This document shows positions 17,279-26,271 of a stretch of DNA of 64,000 nt, in pieces (within the stretch, counting starts at the first letter, position 1; every line of letters starts with the position of its first letter). Origin of the DNA: Gracilimonas mengyeensis. Its GTDB lineage: Bacteria; Bacteroidota; Rhodothermia; Balneolales; Balneolaceae. The stretch covers positions 124,001-188,000 of the forward strand of contig NZ_FXTP01000008.1 in the NCBI RefSeq assembly GCF_900182705.1, read 5' to 3'. The notes under the pieces were generated by a model that was given only the letters and a program-made list of their open reading frames with translations, ran no database searches and was not told the DNA's origin. The translations under genes and the position numbers were made by a program.

Positions 17279-17698
17279 ATGAAAATTGATGTGAACTGGC
17301 TGGGCGAAGGCCTGCATTTTGAATCAGAAAATGAAACCAATGGCAAAATCCGCATAGATGGCTCTAATTCCATCGGTGGGCTGGAGGGCGGACTTTCGCC
17401 TATGCAACTGTTGCTTGCCGGAGCCGGAGGTTGTAGTGCTATTGATGTGGTTAACATCCTGGAAAAACAAAAACAAAAGCTTACCGGGCTAAAAGTTGAA
17501 GTAGACGGAGATCGCCAAAACGTGGAAGGCGCCAGCCATTCCGAATACAAGTCTATTCACATGCACTATATTTTTGAAGGCGATTTGGATCCCAAGAAAG
17601 TAGAACGCGCCTTAAAGCTTTCTATCACCAAGTACTGCTCCGTTTCCAAGGCGCTGGAGAAGGGTTCTAAGATTAGTTATGATTATGAGATTAGATAA
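17279..17698 (+). CDS. OsmC family protein
   Basis: A 139-residue OsmC/Ohr-fold protein with both expected cysteines: one in AGAGGCSAIDVVNIL near residue 52 and one in ITKYCSVSKALEKG near residue 121. The family reduces organic hydroperoxides through this Cys pair. The sequence is closer to the general OsmC (YhfA-like) type than to Ohr. It is probably an independent gene, 57 bp after DUF4174. Confidence 0.92.
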   Translation: MKIDVNWLGEGLHFESENETNGKIRIDGSNSIGGLEGGLSPMQLLLAGAGGCSAIDVVNILEKQKQKLTGLKVEVDGDRQNVEGASHSEYKSIHMHYIFEGDLDPKKVERALKLSITKYCSVSKALEKGSKISYDYEIR

Positions 17699-17856
17699 TT
17701 GAAGATTAAAAGATGGAAGATTATTCTAAGAGCAATCTTCCATAGCGAAGCGTTTTAATCTTCCTTTTTTAATCGTGAAACCGTCTAAAATTGATTCTGA
17801 GCCACATTTTAGCTATATTTAGAGATATTAAATTACAATAAATCAGATACTTATCT

Positions 17857-18027
17857 ATGGCTAAATGTGAGTTATACCAAGACGTTAAAGGCGAATGGAG
17901 ATGGAGACGAGTTTCCAAAAGCGGTGATATTGAGGCCTTTTCCAGTCAGGGTTTTGAAAAAGAAGAAGATGCCCGCAAAGACGGGAAAGATTGCAACGAA
18001 TGCACCAGCTATCTGAGAAAATTTTAA
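17857..18027 (+). CDS. Small DUF1508 (YegP-like) protein, 56 residues
   Basis: The frame from ATG 17857 to TAA 18027 encodes 56 residues: a start MAKCELYQDVKGEWRWR, then SKSGDIEAFSSQGF, and a C-terminus with two cysteines (DCNECTSYLRKF). The 'GEWRWR...SGDIEA.SSQGF...EDA' pattern matches the one-repeat DUF1508/YegP fold, whose function is unknown. A good terminator follows 24 bp after the stop and supports a real short transcript. Confidence 0.75.
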   Translation: MAKCELYQDVKGEWRWRRVSKSGDIEAFSSQGFEKEEDARKDGKDCNECTSYLRKF

Positions 18028-18050
18028 CTGATTTTTTAGATCATCTTTTA

Positions 18051-18079
18051 AGCCTCTCCCCACCGGAGAGGCTTTTTTT
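18051..18079 (+). terminator. Rho-independent terminator of the small DUF1508 gene
   Basis: GCCTCTCC pairs with GGAGAGGC (eight perfect pairs, five-base loop) and is followed by seven Ts. Confidence 0.9.
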
Positions 18080-18674
18080 GTTGGTCTCAGCTAAGGGTTT
18101 AAAACTCTGCTCTTCAATATTCCTAAAAATATACTCCCAGCAGTCATTCTGAAGCCCCGAATAAGTCGGGGGCTGAAGAACCTTAGCCAAAAAATGAATA
18201 CAAACAGGCCAAAGTTAGTGCTCTAAGAGTCACTGGAAAAAGTGGTTCAGGAATGGTGTCCTAATGCTCTGCAAAATGCAAGATCTTTCGTCCCGAATCA
18301 TCGGGATCAAGATGACCGGACACAAAGGGCACAGAAACTTTCAGTATAAGCCTTAAGATTTCAGCACAGGGGGGGTACATGGTCTTTGGTAACAGTGCCG
18401 ATACTTATTCCACAGCCCTCTCTCTGGATTATAGCAGAGCTAAATCTGTCTCTCTCCTCCGAATGCTCGGAGCAGGCTAGAGAGATAAGTTTTTGCTTAA
18501 GAAAGATTCATTCTCTCAACTCACTTTTGTAAAAATACTGGCTAAAATAAGATTCCTGACTGCGCAGGAATGACCGCTAAAGATTTTTGGAGCTGTTGAA
18601 TGTAAGCACCAAATAATAAATTGATCTGTTTCTTCAGACTACTGAGTTCTGAATCCTGAATTCTGCACATTTAC
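18080..18674. other. Gene-free spacer rich in palindromic repeats
   Basis: I see no gene in these roughly 600 bp. Four palindromic units are present: about 18141-18180 (a GTCATTCTGAAGCCCCGA start and a GTCGGGGGCTGAAG end), 18290-18307 (TCCCGA/TCGGGA), 18451-18485 (CTCCGA/TCGGAG flanked by TCTCTC/GAGAGA) and 18552-18573 (TTCCTG...CAGGAA). Several have 'GTCATTCTGA' or 'CAGGAATGAC' flanks like those near 60230 and 62006. It lies between convergent genes and looks like a landing place for short repeats. Confidence 0.55.
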
Positions 18675-19583
18675 TCACTGCTCATCAAAAGCCTCAATAG
18701 CATTCAGAATCAATTGCACCGAGCTCTTGTAAAAATCCTGGGGAATTGTTTCGAATTCATCGGTATGGCTGTGGTAATGCTCATGATCTTCCACCCCAAA
18801 GTACACAAAGGGAACGCCCTGCTGATGAAACGGTCCATGATCGGATGCATAAGTCCAGTCGTCTAAGTCACTATTCGGATCGTCGTGACCAAATTGGAGG
18901 TTGATTGCCCCGGTATCGATGCTATCCAACACGGTCTTTAATTCAGGGTAGTGATAGGTACCGACTGCATATAACTCATTTTCCTGATTTTGGGCAATCA
19001 TATCCAGATTGATGTTCAGTTTCACCTTTTCCAGGAAAACGGAGTCCTGCACGAAAGCACGTGCGCCTCGCAGCCCCATTTCTTCCGCATCAAAAGCAGC
19101 AAAAACTAAGGTGTGATTAGGCTGTACCTGGCTGAAGTACTCTGCATATGCCAGCAATGCGGAGGTGCCTGATGCGTCGTCATCAGCACCGTTATAAATC
19201 AGAGAATCCTGCTTTCCCAAGTGATCATAATGAGCTGTAATTACTATTACCGAATCAGAATCACCCGTAATTTGCCCGATCACATTTACCCCGGTCATCT
19301 GCTCATCCTGCCGGTTAGTAAATTCAAATTCATGAGTGTAAGACCCCTGAAATGGCTGGGCGCCAGTTTCCTTGAATCGCTCAACAATGTATTCACGAGC
19401 AATGCGGTTGCCTTCCGTACCCGCACGGCGTCCTTCCGTAGTATCAGAAGAAATAAACCGAAGATCTTCAATAAGCTGCTCCGTGTCGAGCGTTGGGAGT
19501 GGGGTCTCTTCCTGCTGCGCTGAACAAGAGATAAAAAGAACAGCAAGAAAGAGTAGAAGCAGGGGGTTTTTGTGATAATTCAT
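18675..19583 (-). CDS. M28-family zinc aminopeptidase lipoprotein
   Basis: About 302 residues from the ATG at 19583; the frame is open further upstream, but only this Met gives a proper lipoprotein signal (MNYHKNPLLLLFLAVLFISC). The M28 co-catalytic zinc site is visible: TAHYDH, GADDDASG, FAAFDAEEMGLRGA with the catalytic Glu, NINLDMI and YASDHGPFHQQG. These exopeptidases release N-terminal residues from peptides, probably in the periplasm or at the outer membrane here. It stands alone. Confidence 0.92.
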   Translation of the reverse strand: MNYHKNPLLLLFLAVLFISCSAQQEETPLPTLDTEQLIEDLRFISSDTTEGRRAGTEGNRIAREYIVERFKETGAQPFQGSYTHEFEFTNRQDEQMTGVNVIGQITGDSDSVIVITAHYDHLGKQDSLIYNGADDDASGTSALLAYAEYFSQVQPNHTLVFAAFDAEEMGLRGARAFVQDSVFLEKVKLNINLDMIAQNQENELYAVGTYHYPELKTVLDSIDTGAINLQFGHDDPNSDLDDWTYASDHGPFHQQGVPFVYFGVEDHEHYHSHTDEFETIPQDFYKSSVQLILNAIEAFDEQ

Positions 19584-19722
19584 TCGTACAAATATGTCGT
19601 TATAATTTTGCCTTAAGATAGGCATTTTGGTCATCGCACATCCTAAATTATGTAAAGGCTGATCTCTAACTTGTATTAATACCAAGCTGAGAGTTTGCAT
19701 CCCTCATGGAGGGGGTTGCATT

Positions 19723-20715
19723 TTAATCCTTAAAAATACTTTTGGGGATGTGCATGGATACCAGCATATGAGGTACATCCACAACCTCGGCTGTTTTCAG
19801 ATCACCGGCCAGTGAGCACAGGGCATAGGCCTCATTGCGTCTCAAACCCTTTTCTTCTTCCAGATAATCAATCATATAGCGAGTCGCTTTTTTCGAAGCC
19901 TCATCAATGGTCTCGGCAAAGGCCGTAACCGCATAATAGTCTTCGGTTTCATATTGGGGTTCACTGATGGCCCGCCCGTTTTTAATCACTTCTACTTCGT
20001 AGATAATATTCATGGGAGCTTCAATAGCCGTACCGCAAACCTCTCCATGGCCTTGTGCGGCGTGCGTATCACCAATAGAGAACAAAGCGCCCTCCACAAA
20101 TACGGGAAAGTAAATGGTAGAACCTTCTGTCATATTCGGGTCGTCCATGTTACCGCCATTGGCGCGGGGCGGAATGGTAGACAAACTGTCTTCGGTGTCC
20201 GGTGCAACGCCCATCACACCGGGAAAGGGCTTGAGTGGTATCTCAATATTCTCGGAAAATTTGGCTGTTTTGCGATCTTTCCCCAGTTCAAAAGTTTTCA
20301 GCCAGGGCTCATCAAATTCATCTGCAAGAAAACCAAAACCCGGAATGATGGCGGTCCAACCCCAGTCACCCATCTCAACCTCATGTAGTGTCACCTTCAG
20401 CACATCACCCGGTTCGGCGCCTTCTACATAAACCGGACCGGTTAACGGGTGAATAGGATCAAAACTCAGGTTCCCGAGGTCTTCTACCGTAGAGTTCATA
20501 TCCAGCTGCTTGGCCGAGGCTTCTTGTGTAGCCACTTTAATTACCGAACCCGAGGGTACGGTTAGTATCGGATCAATATTGCCACTCCAAAATGCATGTA
20601 CCTGCTCATCGCCTAGTTCGTAATCAACAGCTATTTCCTGTGCTGTTTCTGTTTGATTTGATGACTGATCGTTTGGAACACATCCTGCAACCATCCAGAT
20701 CGCACCAAAAACCAT
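19723..20715 (-). CDS. Acetamidase/formamidase family lipoprotein (probable AUA start upstream)
   Basis: A 330-residue protein of the FmdA/AmdA family: GPVYVEGAEPGDVLKVTL, the GFGFLADEF and NGGNMDDPNMTEGSTIYFPVF segments, and SIGDTHAAQGHGEVCGTAIE with probable metal or catalytic residues. Family members hydrolyse small amides to ammonia and an acid. The only ATG (20715) gives a signal peptide without positive charge. Nine codons upstream, an ATA at 20742 sits six bases after a perfect GGAGG (AAAGGAGG at 20756-20749) and would give MKRVIRACTMVFGAIWMVAGC-type export with a Lys-Arg N-region and lipobox. I think translation starts at this ATA; in-frame stop TAA lies just above it. Confidence 0.85.
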   Translation of the reverse strand: MVFGAIWMVAGCVPNDQSSNQTETAQEIAVDYELGDEQVHAFWSGNIDPILTVPSGSVIKVATQEASAKQLDMNSTVEDLGNLSFDPIHPLTGPVYVEGAEPGDVLKVTLHEVEMGDWGWTAIIPGFGFLADEFDEPWLKTFELGKDRKTAKFSENIEIPLKPFPGVMGVAPDTEDSLSTIPPRANGGNMDDPNMTEGSTIYFPVFVEGALFSIGDTHAAQGHGEVCGTAIEAPMNIIYEVEVIKNGRAISEPQYETEDYYAVTAFAETIDEASKKATRYMIDYLEEEKGLRRNEAYALCSLAGDLKTAEVVDVPHMLVSMHIPKSIFKD

Positions 20716-20824
20716 TGTACATGCGCGTATTACCCTTTTTATACAAAACCTCCTTTGTTACCTCCTAATGTTAATGTCAGGAATGTGGGGAGATCAGACC
20801 AGTTTTACAAGTTAACAGATATAA

Positions 20825-20860
20825 AAAAGCCCCTGTCTCTGATTTAGAAACAGGGGGCTT
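20825..20860 (-). terminator. Distal terminator after gap
   Basis: On the minus strand AAGCCCCCTGTTTC pairs with an imperfect GAGACAGGGGCTT, followed by TTTT. It is the second of two hairpins after gap and about 75-110 bp past its stop. Confidence 0.8.
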
Positions 20861-20877
20861 GGTAACGCTCAAAAATA

Positions 20878-20905
20878 GTAAAGGCGCATCGGAATGCGCC
20901 TTTAC
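20878..20905 (-). terminator. Perfect hairpin after gap (first of two)
   Basis: GTAAAGGCGCAT/ATGCGCCTTTAC is a perfect 12-bp stem with a four-base loop, 32-60 bp after the gap stop. There is no immediate T-run after it (ACTATTTTTG), so it may protect the 3' end or act together with the next hairpin. Confidence 0.65.
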
Positions 20906-20936
20906 TCAAACTTTAAGCTATAATTGTCAAAACAAA

Positions 20937-21935
20937 TTATAGGATTTTGGAAATCAGATCGGCAGTACGTGCAGAATAACCTGCTTCGTTATCGTACCAG
21001 CCAATTACTTTAACCAGATTACCGTCAACTTTGGTGCTTAAGCTGTCAAAGATGTTGGAGTGTGGGTTTCCAATAATATCGCTGGATACCAGATCAATAT
21101 CGGAATACTCAAGAACACCTTTCATTGGGCCTTCAGCAGCAGCTTTAAATGCAGCGTTCACTTCTTCTTCGGTGGTTTCTTTCTCAAGTACCACAGTGAA
21201 GTCCGTGAGAGAACCGGTTACAGTTGGTACGCGAACAGCGCCACCATCCAGTTTACCATTCAAGTGCGGCAGTACTAAGCCTACAGCTTTAGCAGCACCT
21301 GTAGTAGTTGGCACAATGTTTACAGCAGCAGCACGGGCGCGACGAAGATCCTTGTGAGGACCATCAACCAGAGCCTGATCGCCGGTGTAAGAGTGGATGG
21401 TCGTCATGAAGCCTTTTACAAGACCAAAACTGTCATCCAGTACTTTTGCCATTGGAGCCAGGCAGTTGGTAGTACAGCTGGCGTTAGAGTAGATCTCAAC
21501 ATCTTTGTCGATCTTGTCATCATTTACGCCCAGTACAATTGTCTGGATATCATCACCAGAAGCAGGAGCAGAAATGATCACTTTCTTGGCGCCGGCTTTC
21601 AAATGCTTGCCTGCGCTTGCAGCATCACGGAAAAAGCCTGTTGATTCAATTACAACTTCAGCACCTAATTCGCCCCAATTCAAGTTAGCGGGGTCGCGCT
21701 CGGCGCTCACTTTGAAGCTGTGACCGTCGATGGTAAGTTTGTCACCATCTACAGATACGTCGCCCGGGAAGGTACCCTGAGCAGAGTCGTACTTAAAGAG
21801 ATGAGCCAAAGTCTTTGTGTCGGTCAGGTCATTGACTCCCACAATTTCAATGTTATCATGATTTGCCAGAATCGCACGGGTTACCATTCGTCCAATACGT
21901 CCGAACCCGTTAATTCCCACTTTAATATTTGCCAT
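20937..21935 (-). CDS. gap: Glyceraldehyde-3-phosphate dehydrogenase, type I
   Basis: GAPDH oxidises and phosphorylates glyceraldehyde 3-phosphate with NAD+ in glycolysis. The 332-residue protein starts [18 protein letters not shown] (Rossmann motif) and has the active-site cysteine in [17 protein letters not shown] near residue 153 and the partner His in [10 protein letters not shown]. The C-terminal [15 protein letters not shown] is standard. The codon choice looks tuned for high expression. A 7-bp-arm palindrome lies 40-55 bp upstream, and two hairpins follow the stop. Confidence 0.97.
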   Translation of the reverse strand: MANIKVGINGFGRIGRMVTRAILANHDNIEIVGVNDLTDTKTLAHLFKYDSAQGTFPGDVSVDGDKLTIDGHSFKVSAERDPANLNWGELGAEVVIESTGFFRDAASAGKHLKAGAKKVIISAPASGDDIQTIVLGVNDDKIDKDVEIYSNASCTTNCLAPMAKVLDDSFGLVKGFMTTIHSYTGDQALVDGPHKDLRRARAAAVNIVPTTTGAAKAVGLVLPHLNGKLDGGAVRVPTVTGSLTDFTVVLEKETTEEEVNAAFKAAAEGPMKGVLEYSDIDLVSSDIIGNPHSNIFDSLSTKVDGNLVKVIGWYDNEAGYSARTADLISKIL

Positions 21936-21974
21936 TTCTTATCCTGTTTATGATTGAGTTTTTATTCCTGTAAC

Positions 21975-21990
21975 TTCTTATCTATAAGAA
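21975..21990. promoter_or_regulatory. Palindrome in the gap/pruA divergent promoter region
   Basis: TTCTTAT-CT-ATAAGAA has perfect 7-bp arms and weaker symmetry beyond them (GTAAC on one side, GTAAC shifted by four bases on the other). It lies 40 bp before gap and 180 bp before pruA. It may be an operator or just a 5' UTR hairpin. Confidence 0.3.
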
Positions 21991-22169
21991 TGTAGTAACT
22001 ACCTGTAAAGTTCTTATGAAGGCCATAAAGCTACCATTATCGCTTCCCTTTTTCAATATTTTGCACTTCTGCAATCCGCTTAAAGCCTGCTCTTTGAATT
22101 GGGAGCGCTTTTCTGCGTATCTTTCGGCCATCACGCAAAAAACTTTTTCAAATAAATTATTAGATACCC

Positions 22170-23786
22170 ATGCCTGATCGCACCTTAAAAGAATATAAAA
22201 ACGAAACTTATCTCGATTTTTCTGACCCCACGAACGACAAAGCCCAAAAGAAAGCTATTGAAGAAGTTCGCTCAAATTTTGGGAAAGAATACGATCTTTA
22301 CATCAATGGTGAATTTGTAAAGGGAGATGCCGGGACTTTTGAAAGTAAAAACCCATCTAATATATCCGAAACCATTGGCGTATTTCAAAGTGCAAGCAAA
22401 GAGCAAGCCTTCAACGCTCTCGGCAAAGCCTGGGACGCTTTTGAAGACTGGCAATATGTATCAGCCAAAAAACGTGCTGATTTCCTATTTAAAGCCGCCG
22501 ATGTTGTACGACGACGACGGCTTGAAATCAACGCCTGGATGATCAGCGAAGCCGGCAAAAACTATCTCGAAGCCGACGCCGACACCTGCGAAGCCATCGA
22601 CTTCATTGAATATTACGCTTACGAAGCCCTCCGCATTGACGACGGCATGGACGTGCTGTCCGAAACCTGGGGTGATCATAATAAATCATTCTACATGCCC
22701 ATCGGTGCAGGCGTATCCATTTCTCCATGGAATTTTCCTTTTGCTATTTTTGTAGGGATGTCGGTAGCGCCCATAGCTGTTGGTAATACTGTAGTGGCTA
22801 AACCTGCCCCAGACACGCCTCGCATGGGATCTCTTCTTGCTGAAATTTTTGAAGAAGTTGGATTACCAGCCGGCGTATTTAACTTTGTAACAGGCGGCGA
22901 TATTGAAGTGGGAGAGAACCTCGCGAAACATCCCGATACGCGCTTTATTTCCTTTACAGGATCACGAGCCGTTGGCCTTCACCTCAACAAGATTGCAGCC
23001 GAGACTCATGAAGACCAAAACTTCCTGAAGCGCATGGTTTGCGAGCTTGGTGGTAAAAATGCTACTGTGGTTGATGAAGATGCCGACCTTAATTCTGCAG
23101 CCACCGAAATTATTAAGGGTGCCTTTGGTTTCCAGGGGCAAAAATGTTCAGCCAGCTCTCGAGTTGTTGCTCACCAAGCCATTTATGATGAACTACTGGA
23201 AAAAGTAACCGAAAAAGCCAAAGCTCTTGAAGTAGGCAATTCCAAAGAAAACTACATTTCCGGCCCCGTTATCAACCAAAAAGCGGTTGATAAAATCATG
23301 AAATACATCGAAATCGGCAAAGAAGAAGGCCGACTTGTTGCCGGCGGTAAGCGCGCCGAAACCGAAAACGAAGGCTATTACATTGAGCCTACCGTATTTG
23401 CTGATGTGGATGAAAATGCCCGAATTGCACAGGAAGAAATCTTTGGTCCCGTTACGGCTTTCATTAAAGCAAAAGACACAGAGGATGCCTTACGCATTGC
23501 CAACGGCGTGGAGTATGGGCTTACAGGCGCTTACTTCTCTAAAGATCCCAAGAAGATCGACAATGCACTGCGTAAGTTCCGCGTAGGTAATCTGTACATC
23601 AACCGTAAGTGCACAGGTGCGTTGGTTGGAGCTCAGCCTTTTGGCGGCTTTAAGATGAGTGGTACTGATGCCAAAGCAGGCGGACGTGATTATCTCAAGT
23701 ATTTCCTTGAGCCAAAATCAGCCACCCTGCGTCCTGCAGAAGGTGTAGATTACGATCTGGAAGACTTTGACTTTGCTAACGAGTAA
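22170..23786 (+). CDS. pruA: L-glutamate gamma-semialdehyde (1-pyrroline-5-carboxylate) dehydrogenase
   Basis: This NAD+-dependent enzyme oxidises glutamate semialdehyde to glutamate, the second step of proline breakdown. The 538-residue protein is a single-domain P5C dehydrogenase of the RocA/PruA type: SPWNFPFAIFVGM, FTGSRAVGLHL, the general-base segment CELGGKNATVVDEDAD, and the nucleophile Cys in GFQGQKCSASSRV. The C-terminal GGFKMSGTDAKAGGRDYL is typical. No proline dehydrogenase gene adjoins it. It has its own terminator and is divergent from gap. Confidence 0.95.
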   Translation: MPDRTLKEYKNETYLDFSDPTNDKAQKKAIEEVRSNFGKEYDLYINGEFVKGDAGTFESKNPSNISETIGVFQSASKEQAFNALGKAWDAFEDWQYVSAKKRADFLFKAADVVRRRRLEINAWMISEAGKNYLEADADTCEAIDFIEYYAYEALRIDDGMDVLSETWGDHNKSFYMPIGAGVSISPWNFPFAIFVGMSVAPIAVGNTVVAKPAPDTPRMGSLLAEIFEEVGLPAGVFNFVTGGDIEVGENLAKHPDTRFISFTGSRAVGLHLNKIAAETHEDQNFLKRMVCELGGKNATVVDEDADLNSAATEIIKGAFGFQGQKCSASSRVVAHQAIYDELLEKVTEKAKALEVGNSKENYISGPVINQKAVDKIMKYIEIGKEEGRLVAGGKRAETENEGYYIEPTVFADVDENARIAQEEIFGPVTAFIKAKDTEDALRIANGVEYGLTGAYFSKDPKKIDNALRKFRVGNLYINRKCTGALVGAQPFGGFKMSGTDAKAGGRDYLKYFLEPKSATLRPAEGVDYDLEDFDFANE

Positions 23787-23807
23787 TCCGGACCTTATAA
23801 AAACTTT

Positions 23808-23841
23808 AAAAGCCCTGTTCTTTACGGAACAGGGCTTTTTT
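23808..23841 (+). terminator. Rho-independent terminator of pruA
   Basis: AAAAGCCCTGTTC pairs with GGAACAGGGCTTTT around a short loop and is followed by more Ts; 22 bp after the stop. Confidence 0.9.
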
Positions 23842-23922
23842 AATTTATCAAAAATTCCACGAGCAGGTTTCTACTTTAACAACCAATCCATCACTTAAAA
23901 CTAAAAACTTATAAAACCCCTC

Positions 23923-24618
23923 TTAATCAAGATCGATATCATCAGGAGCTTCATCCTCATCAATCAGATCATCTACATCAGGAGCATCTGAAATATCATC
24001 ATCGTCTTCGTCATCATCATCGGCTACCGAACCCGGATCTACTTTAGGCTTGGTTTCCGCTTTAGCTCCTGCCCGGCGCAACATCAGGGCAATATCATCC
24101 TGATCGTTATCCATGGCAATCATCATGGCTGTATCACCATTTTTGTCTCGCAATTTTACATTGGCACCCTGATCTATCAAGTACTTGACAACATCGGTAT
24201 TCCCTGCCTTTGCAGCTACCATTAAGGCGGTATGCCCCCAGCGTTGTTGTGCATCTACATCAGCACCAGCCTCTACAAGAATTTTAACCGCATCCGGTTC
24301 ATCAGCCCGTGCAGCTGCAATCAAAGCCAGATCGCCTATTTTAGCGCCTTTTTCGATGAGCATTTGCAGCAGATCTGTATGTCCATTTTCAGCTACCCGG
24401 TTTAAAGCCGTTCCACCCATTTTGGTTTCTACATTGAGGTCGGCTCCTTTTTCTACCAATAGCTTAACAACATCGGTGTGATCTTTTTCGGCAGCCAATA
24501 TCAAAGCAGATGCCCCGCTTTTATTAGTTTGGTTAATGTCTGCACCATTGGCCAGATGCTGATTTACAGCTTCTAAATTTCCGTTCTTGGCAGCGTCTAA
24601 AAAATCTGATTGCTCCAT
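23923..24618 (-). CDS. Ankyrin-repeat protein with acidic tail
   Basis: A 231-residue protein of about six ankyrin repeats (pattern G-A/N-x-x-A-x-x-x-G-H-T-D-V-x-L-L-x-x-G-A, from residue 5 to about 185), then a tail of mostly Asp and Glu (VADDDDEDDDDISDAPD onward) of about 35 residues. No signal peptide or membrane segment, so it is likely cytosolic. Such proteins bind partner proteins; no partner is suggested by its neighbours. It is the last gene in the direction of the fmt group but lies 125 bp beyond fmt. Confidence 0.88.
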   Translation of the reverse strand: MEQSDFLDAAKNGNLEAVNQHLANGADINQTNKSGASALILAAEKDHTDVVKLLVEKGADLNVETKMGGTALNRVAENGHTDLLQMLIEKGAKIGDLALIAAARADEPDAVKILVEAGADVDAQQRWGHTALMVAAKAGNTDVVKYLIDQGANVKLRDKNGDTAMMIAMDNDQDDIALMLRRAGAKAETKPKVDPGSVADDDDEDDDDISDAPDVDDLIDEDEAPDDIDLD

Positions 24619-24743
24619 GACATTTTGCTCTTATTATCATTGTAAGTGGCAGGATGATAAAAAACGGCAGGTATTTCTCAAATTAATTCTTCAACAAAAT
24701 CAATTTATCTTCCGACCCATCTCAAAAAGGCCTCCTGTTAGCC

Positions 24744-25661
24744 CTAGAGAAGCTTTCCCTCAACTTCATATCCCCGGATAAAATCCCCGGCATCTAATTT
24801 TTTGGTGCCTGGCAGTTGTATTTTCAACAACTCAACGGTTCCATCGGCACATCCAACGTAAAGCCGGTCATCCTTAACCATAAGCTTTCCGGCTTCCGGT
24901 GACCCGGCATCATGCCCAATTTTTGAGCGATACATATTGAATTTTTCCCCATTCCATGTAGCCCAGGCGGTTGGGAAAGGGCTTAGCCCCCTGATTTTAT
25001 TGTGAACTTCTTCCGCAGGACGATTAAAATCGACATGACAGTCGTCTTTGAAAAGTTTAGGTGCCGGAGTAGCCTCGTCATCATTTTGAGACTGTAACGA
25101 ATAGCTTTTGTTGTCTATCTGGTCAATAGCCTCAACCAGAAGGTCAGCCCCCATTTCTTTAAGACGTTCATAGACCTCCCCGGTCGTTTCATTTTCACCT
25201 ATCTCAGTTTTTTTCTGGATGATAATGTTACCGGTATCCACTTTTTCATCCAAAAAGAATATCGTGCAACCGGTGGTTTTCTCTCCATTAATTACCGCCC
25301 AATGGATGGGGGCAGCGCCACGGTATTTAGGCAACAAAGATGCGTGAAGATTTACCGAACCTTTCTTAGGGATGTCCAAAATAGATTGGGGTAAAACGCG
25401 AAAGGCTACTACCACCAACAAATCGGGTTGAAGCTCTTTCAGCTGCTCCGCAAAATCCGGATCCCTCAAATCTTCTACTTCTATAACCGGCAGCCCTAAA
25501 TCAAGAGCTTTAGCTTTAACCGGGGTGGGAGACGTTTTGCCTCCGCGCCCCCTGCGTTTGTCCACATTGCTGACGACAGCTGTAATGGTATGGGAAGATG
25601 TATGAATTTGCTCCATACTGGGAATCGCAAATTCAGGTGACCCCATAAAAACGATGTTCAT
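24744..25661 (-). CDS. fmt: Methionyl-tRNA formyltransferase
   Basis: Fmt formylates initiator Met-tRNA with 10-formyl-THF. The 305-residue protein has MNIVFMGSPEFAIPSME, the formyl-transfer core SVNLHASLLPKYRGAAPIHW (catalytic Asn and His), DTGNIIIQKK with the conserved Asp, and a C-terminal OB-like domain (FNRPAEEVHNKIRGLSPFPTAW). It lies 36 bp after def, the classical def-fmt pair. Confidence 0.97.
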   Translation of the reverse strand: MNIVFMGSPEFAIPSMEQIHTSSHTITAVVSNVDKRRGRGGKTSPTPVKAKALDLGLPVIEVEDLRDPDFAEQLKELQPDLLVVVAFRVLPQSILDIPKKGSVNLHASLLPKYRGAAPIHWAVINGEKTTGCTIFFLDEKVDTGNIIIQKKTEIGENETTGEVYERLKEMGADLLVEAIDQIDNKSYSLQSQNDDEATPAPKLFKDDCHVDFNRPAEEVHNKIRGLSPFPTAWATWNGEKFNMYRSKIGHDAGSPEAGKLMVKDDRLYVGCADGTVELLKIQLPGTKKLDAGDFIRGYEVEGKLL

Positions 25662-25697
25662 CCTATACCTCTTATGCGGTAATTTTGTAGATGCAGA

Positions 25698-26264
25698 TTA
25701 TTTCTCAACCGTATTTTTAGGAACGACGGGATATTTAATTTTCTTCTCGCCTTCTTCAATGGATTTGAGTTCCTTTTTATGCATTCTCTTTTTAAAAGCA
25801 CTCAGGTAATCCAGAAACAGGACACCCTCAAGGTGATCATATTCGTGTTGAATCACCCTGGAAGTCCATCCGTTGGCTTCTAACCGGTGCTTGTTGAAGT
25901 CCCGGTCAAAAAACTCAATAACCACAGTTTCTGGCCTGAATACTTTGTCATTCACCTCAGGAATGCTCAAGCATCCTTCCTCCATGGGCACTTTGTTCCC
26001 TTTTTTTTCAAGGATAAGCGGATTGATAAACACCATGGGGCCGTAAGGAACTTCTCCATCTTCAATCATGGAATCGGTGTCCATCACAAACAATTTTATA
26101 GAACGACCAATTTGCGGGGCTGCGAGTCCTACTCCGTCCGCGTTATACATGGTCTCCAACATGTTGTCAATAAGGGTTTGCAGCTCAGGGCTGTCTTCTT
26201 CAATTTCTTCGGCCTGTTCTGTCAGAACCGGATCGTTGTAAGTTACTATAGGTAATACTGGCAT
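25698..26264 (-). CDS. def: Peptide deformylase
   Basis: Def removes the formyl group from new proteins with an Fe/Zn centre. The 188-residue enzyme has all three motifs: GVGLAAPQIG (about 45-54), EEGCLSIPEV with the metal Cys (about 98-107) and QHEYDHLEGVLF with HExxH (about 139-150). It lies in the order ruvX-def-fmt with seven bases between ruvX and def. Confidence 0.97.
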   Translation of the reverse strand: MPVLPIVTYNDPVLTEQAEEIEEDSPELQTLIDNMLETMYNADGVGLAAPQIGRSIKLFVMDTDSMIEDGEVPYGPMVFINPLILEKKGNKVPMEEGCLSIPEVNDKVFRPETVVIEFFDRDFNKHRLEANGWTSRVIQHEYDHLEGVLFLDYLSAFKKRMHKKELKSIEEGEKKIKYPVVPKNTVEK

Positions 26265-26271
26265 TGTTTAT

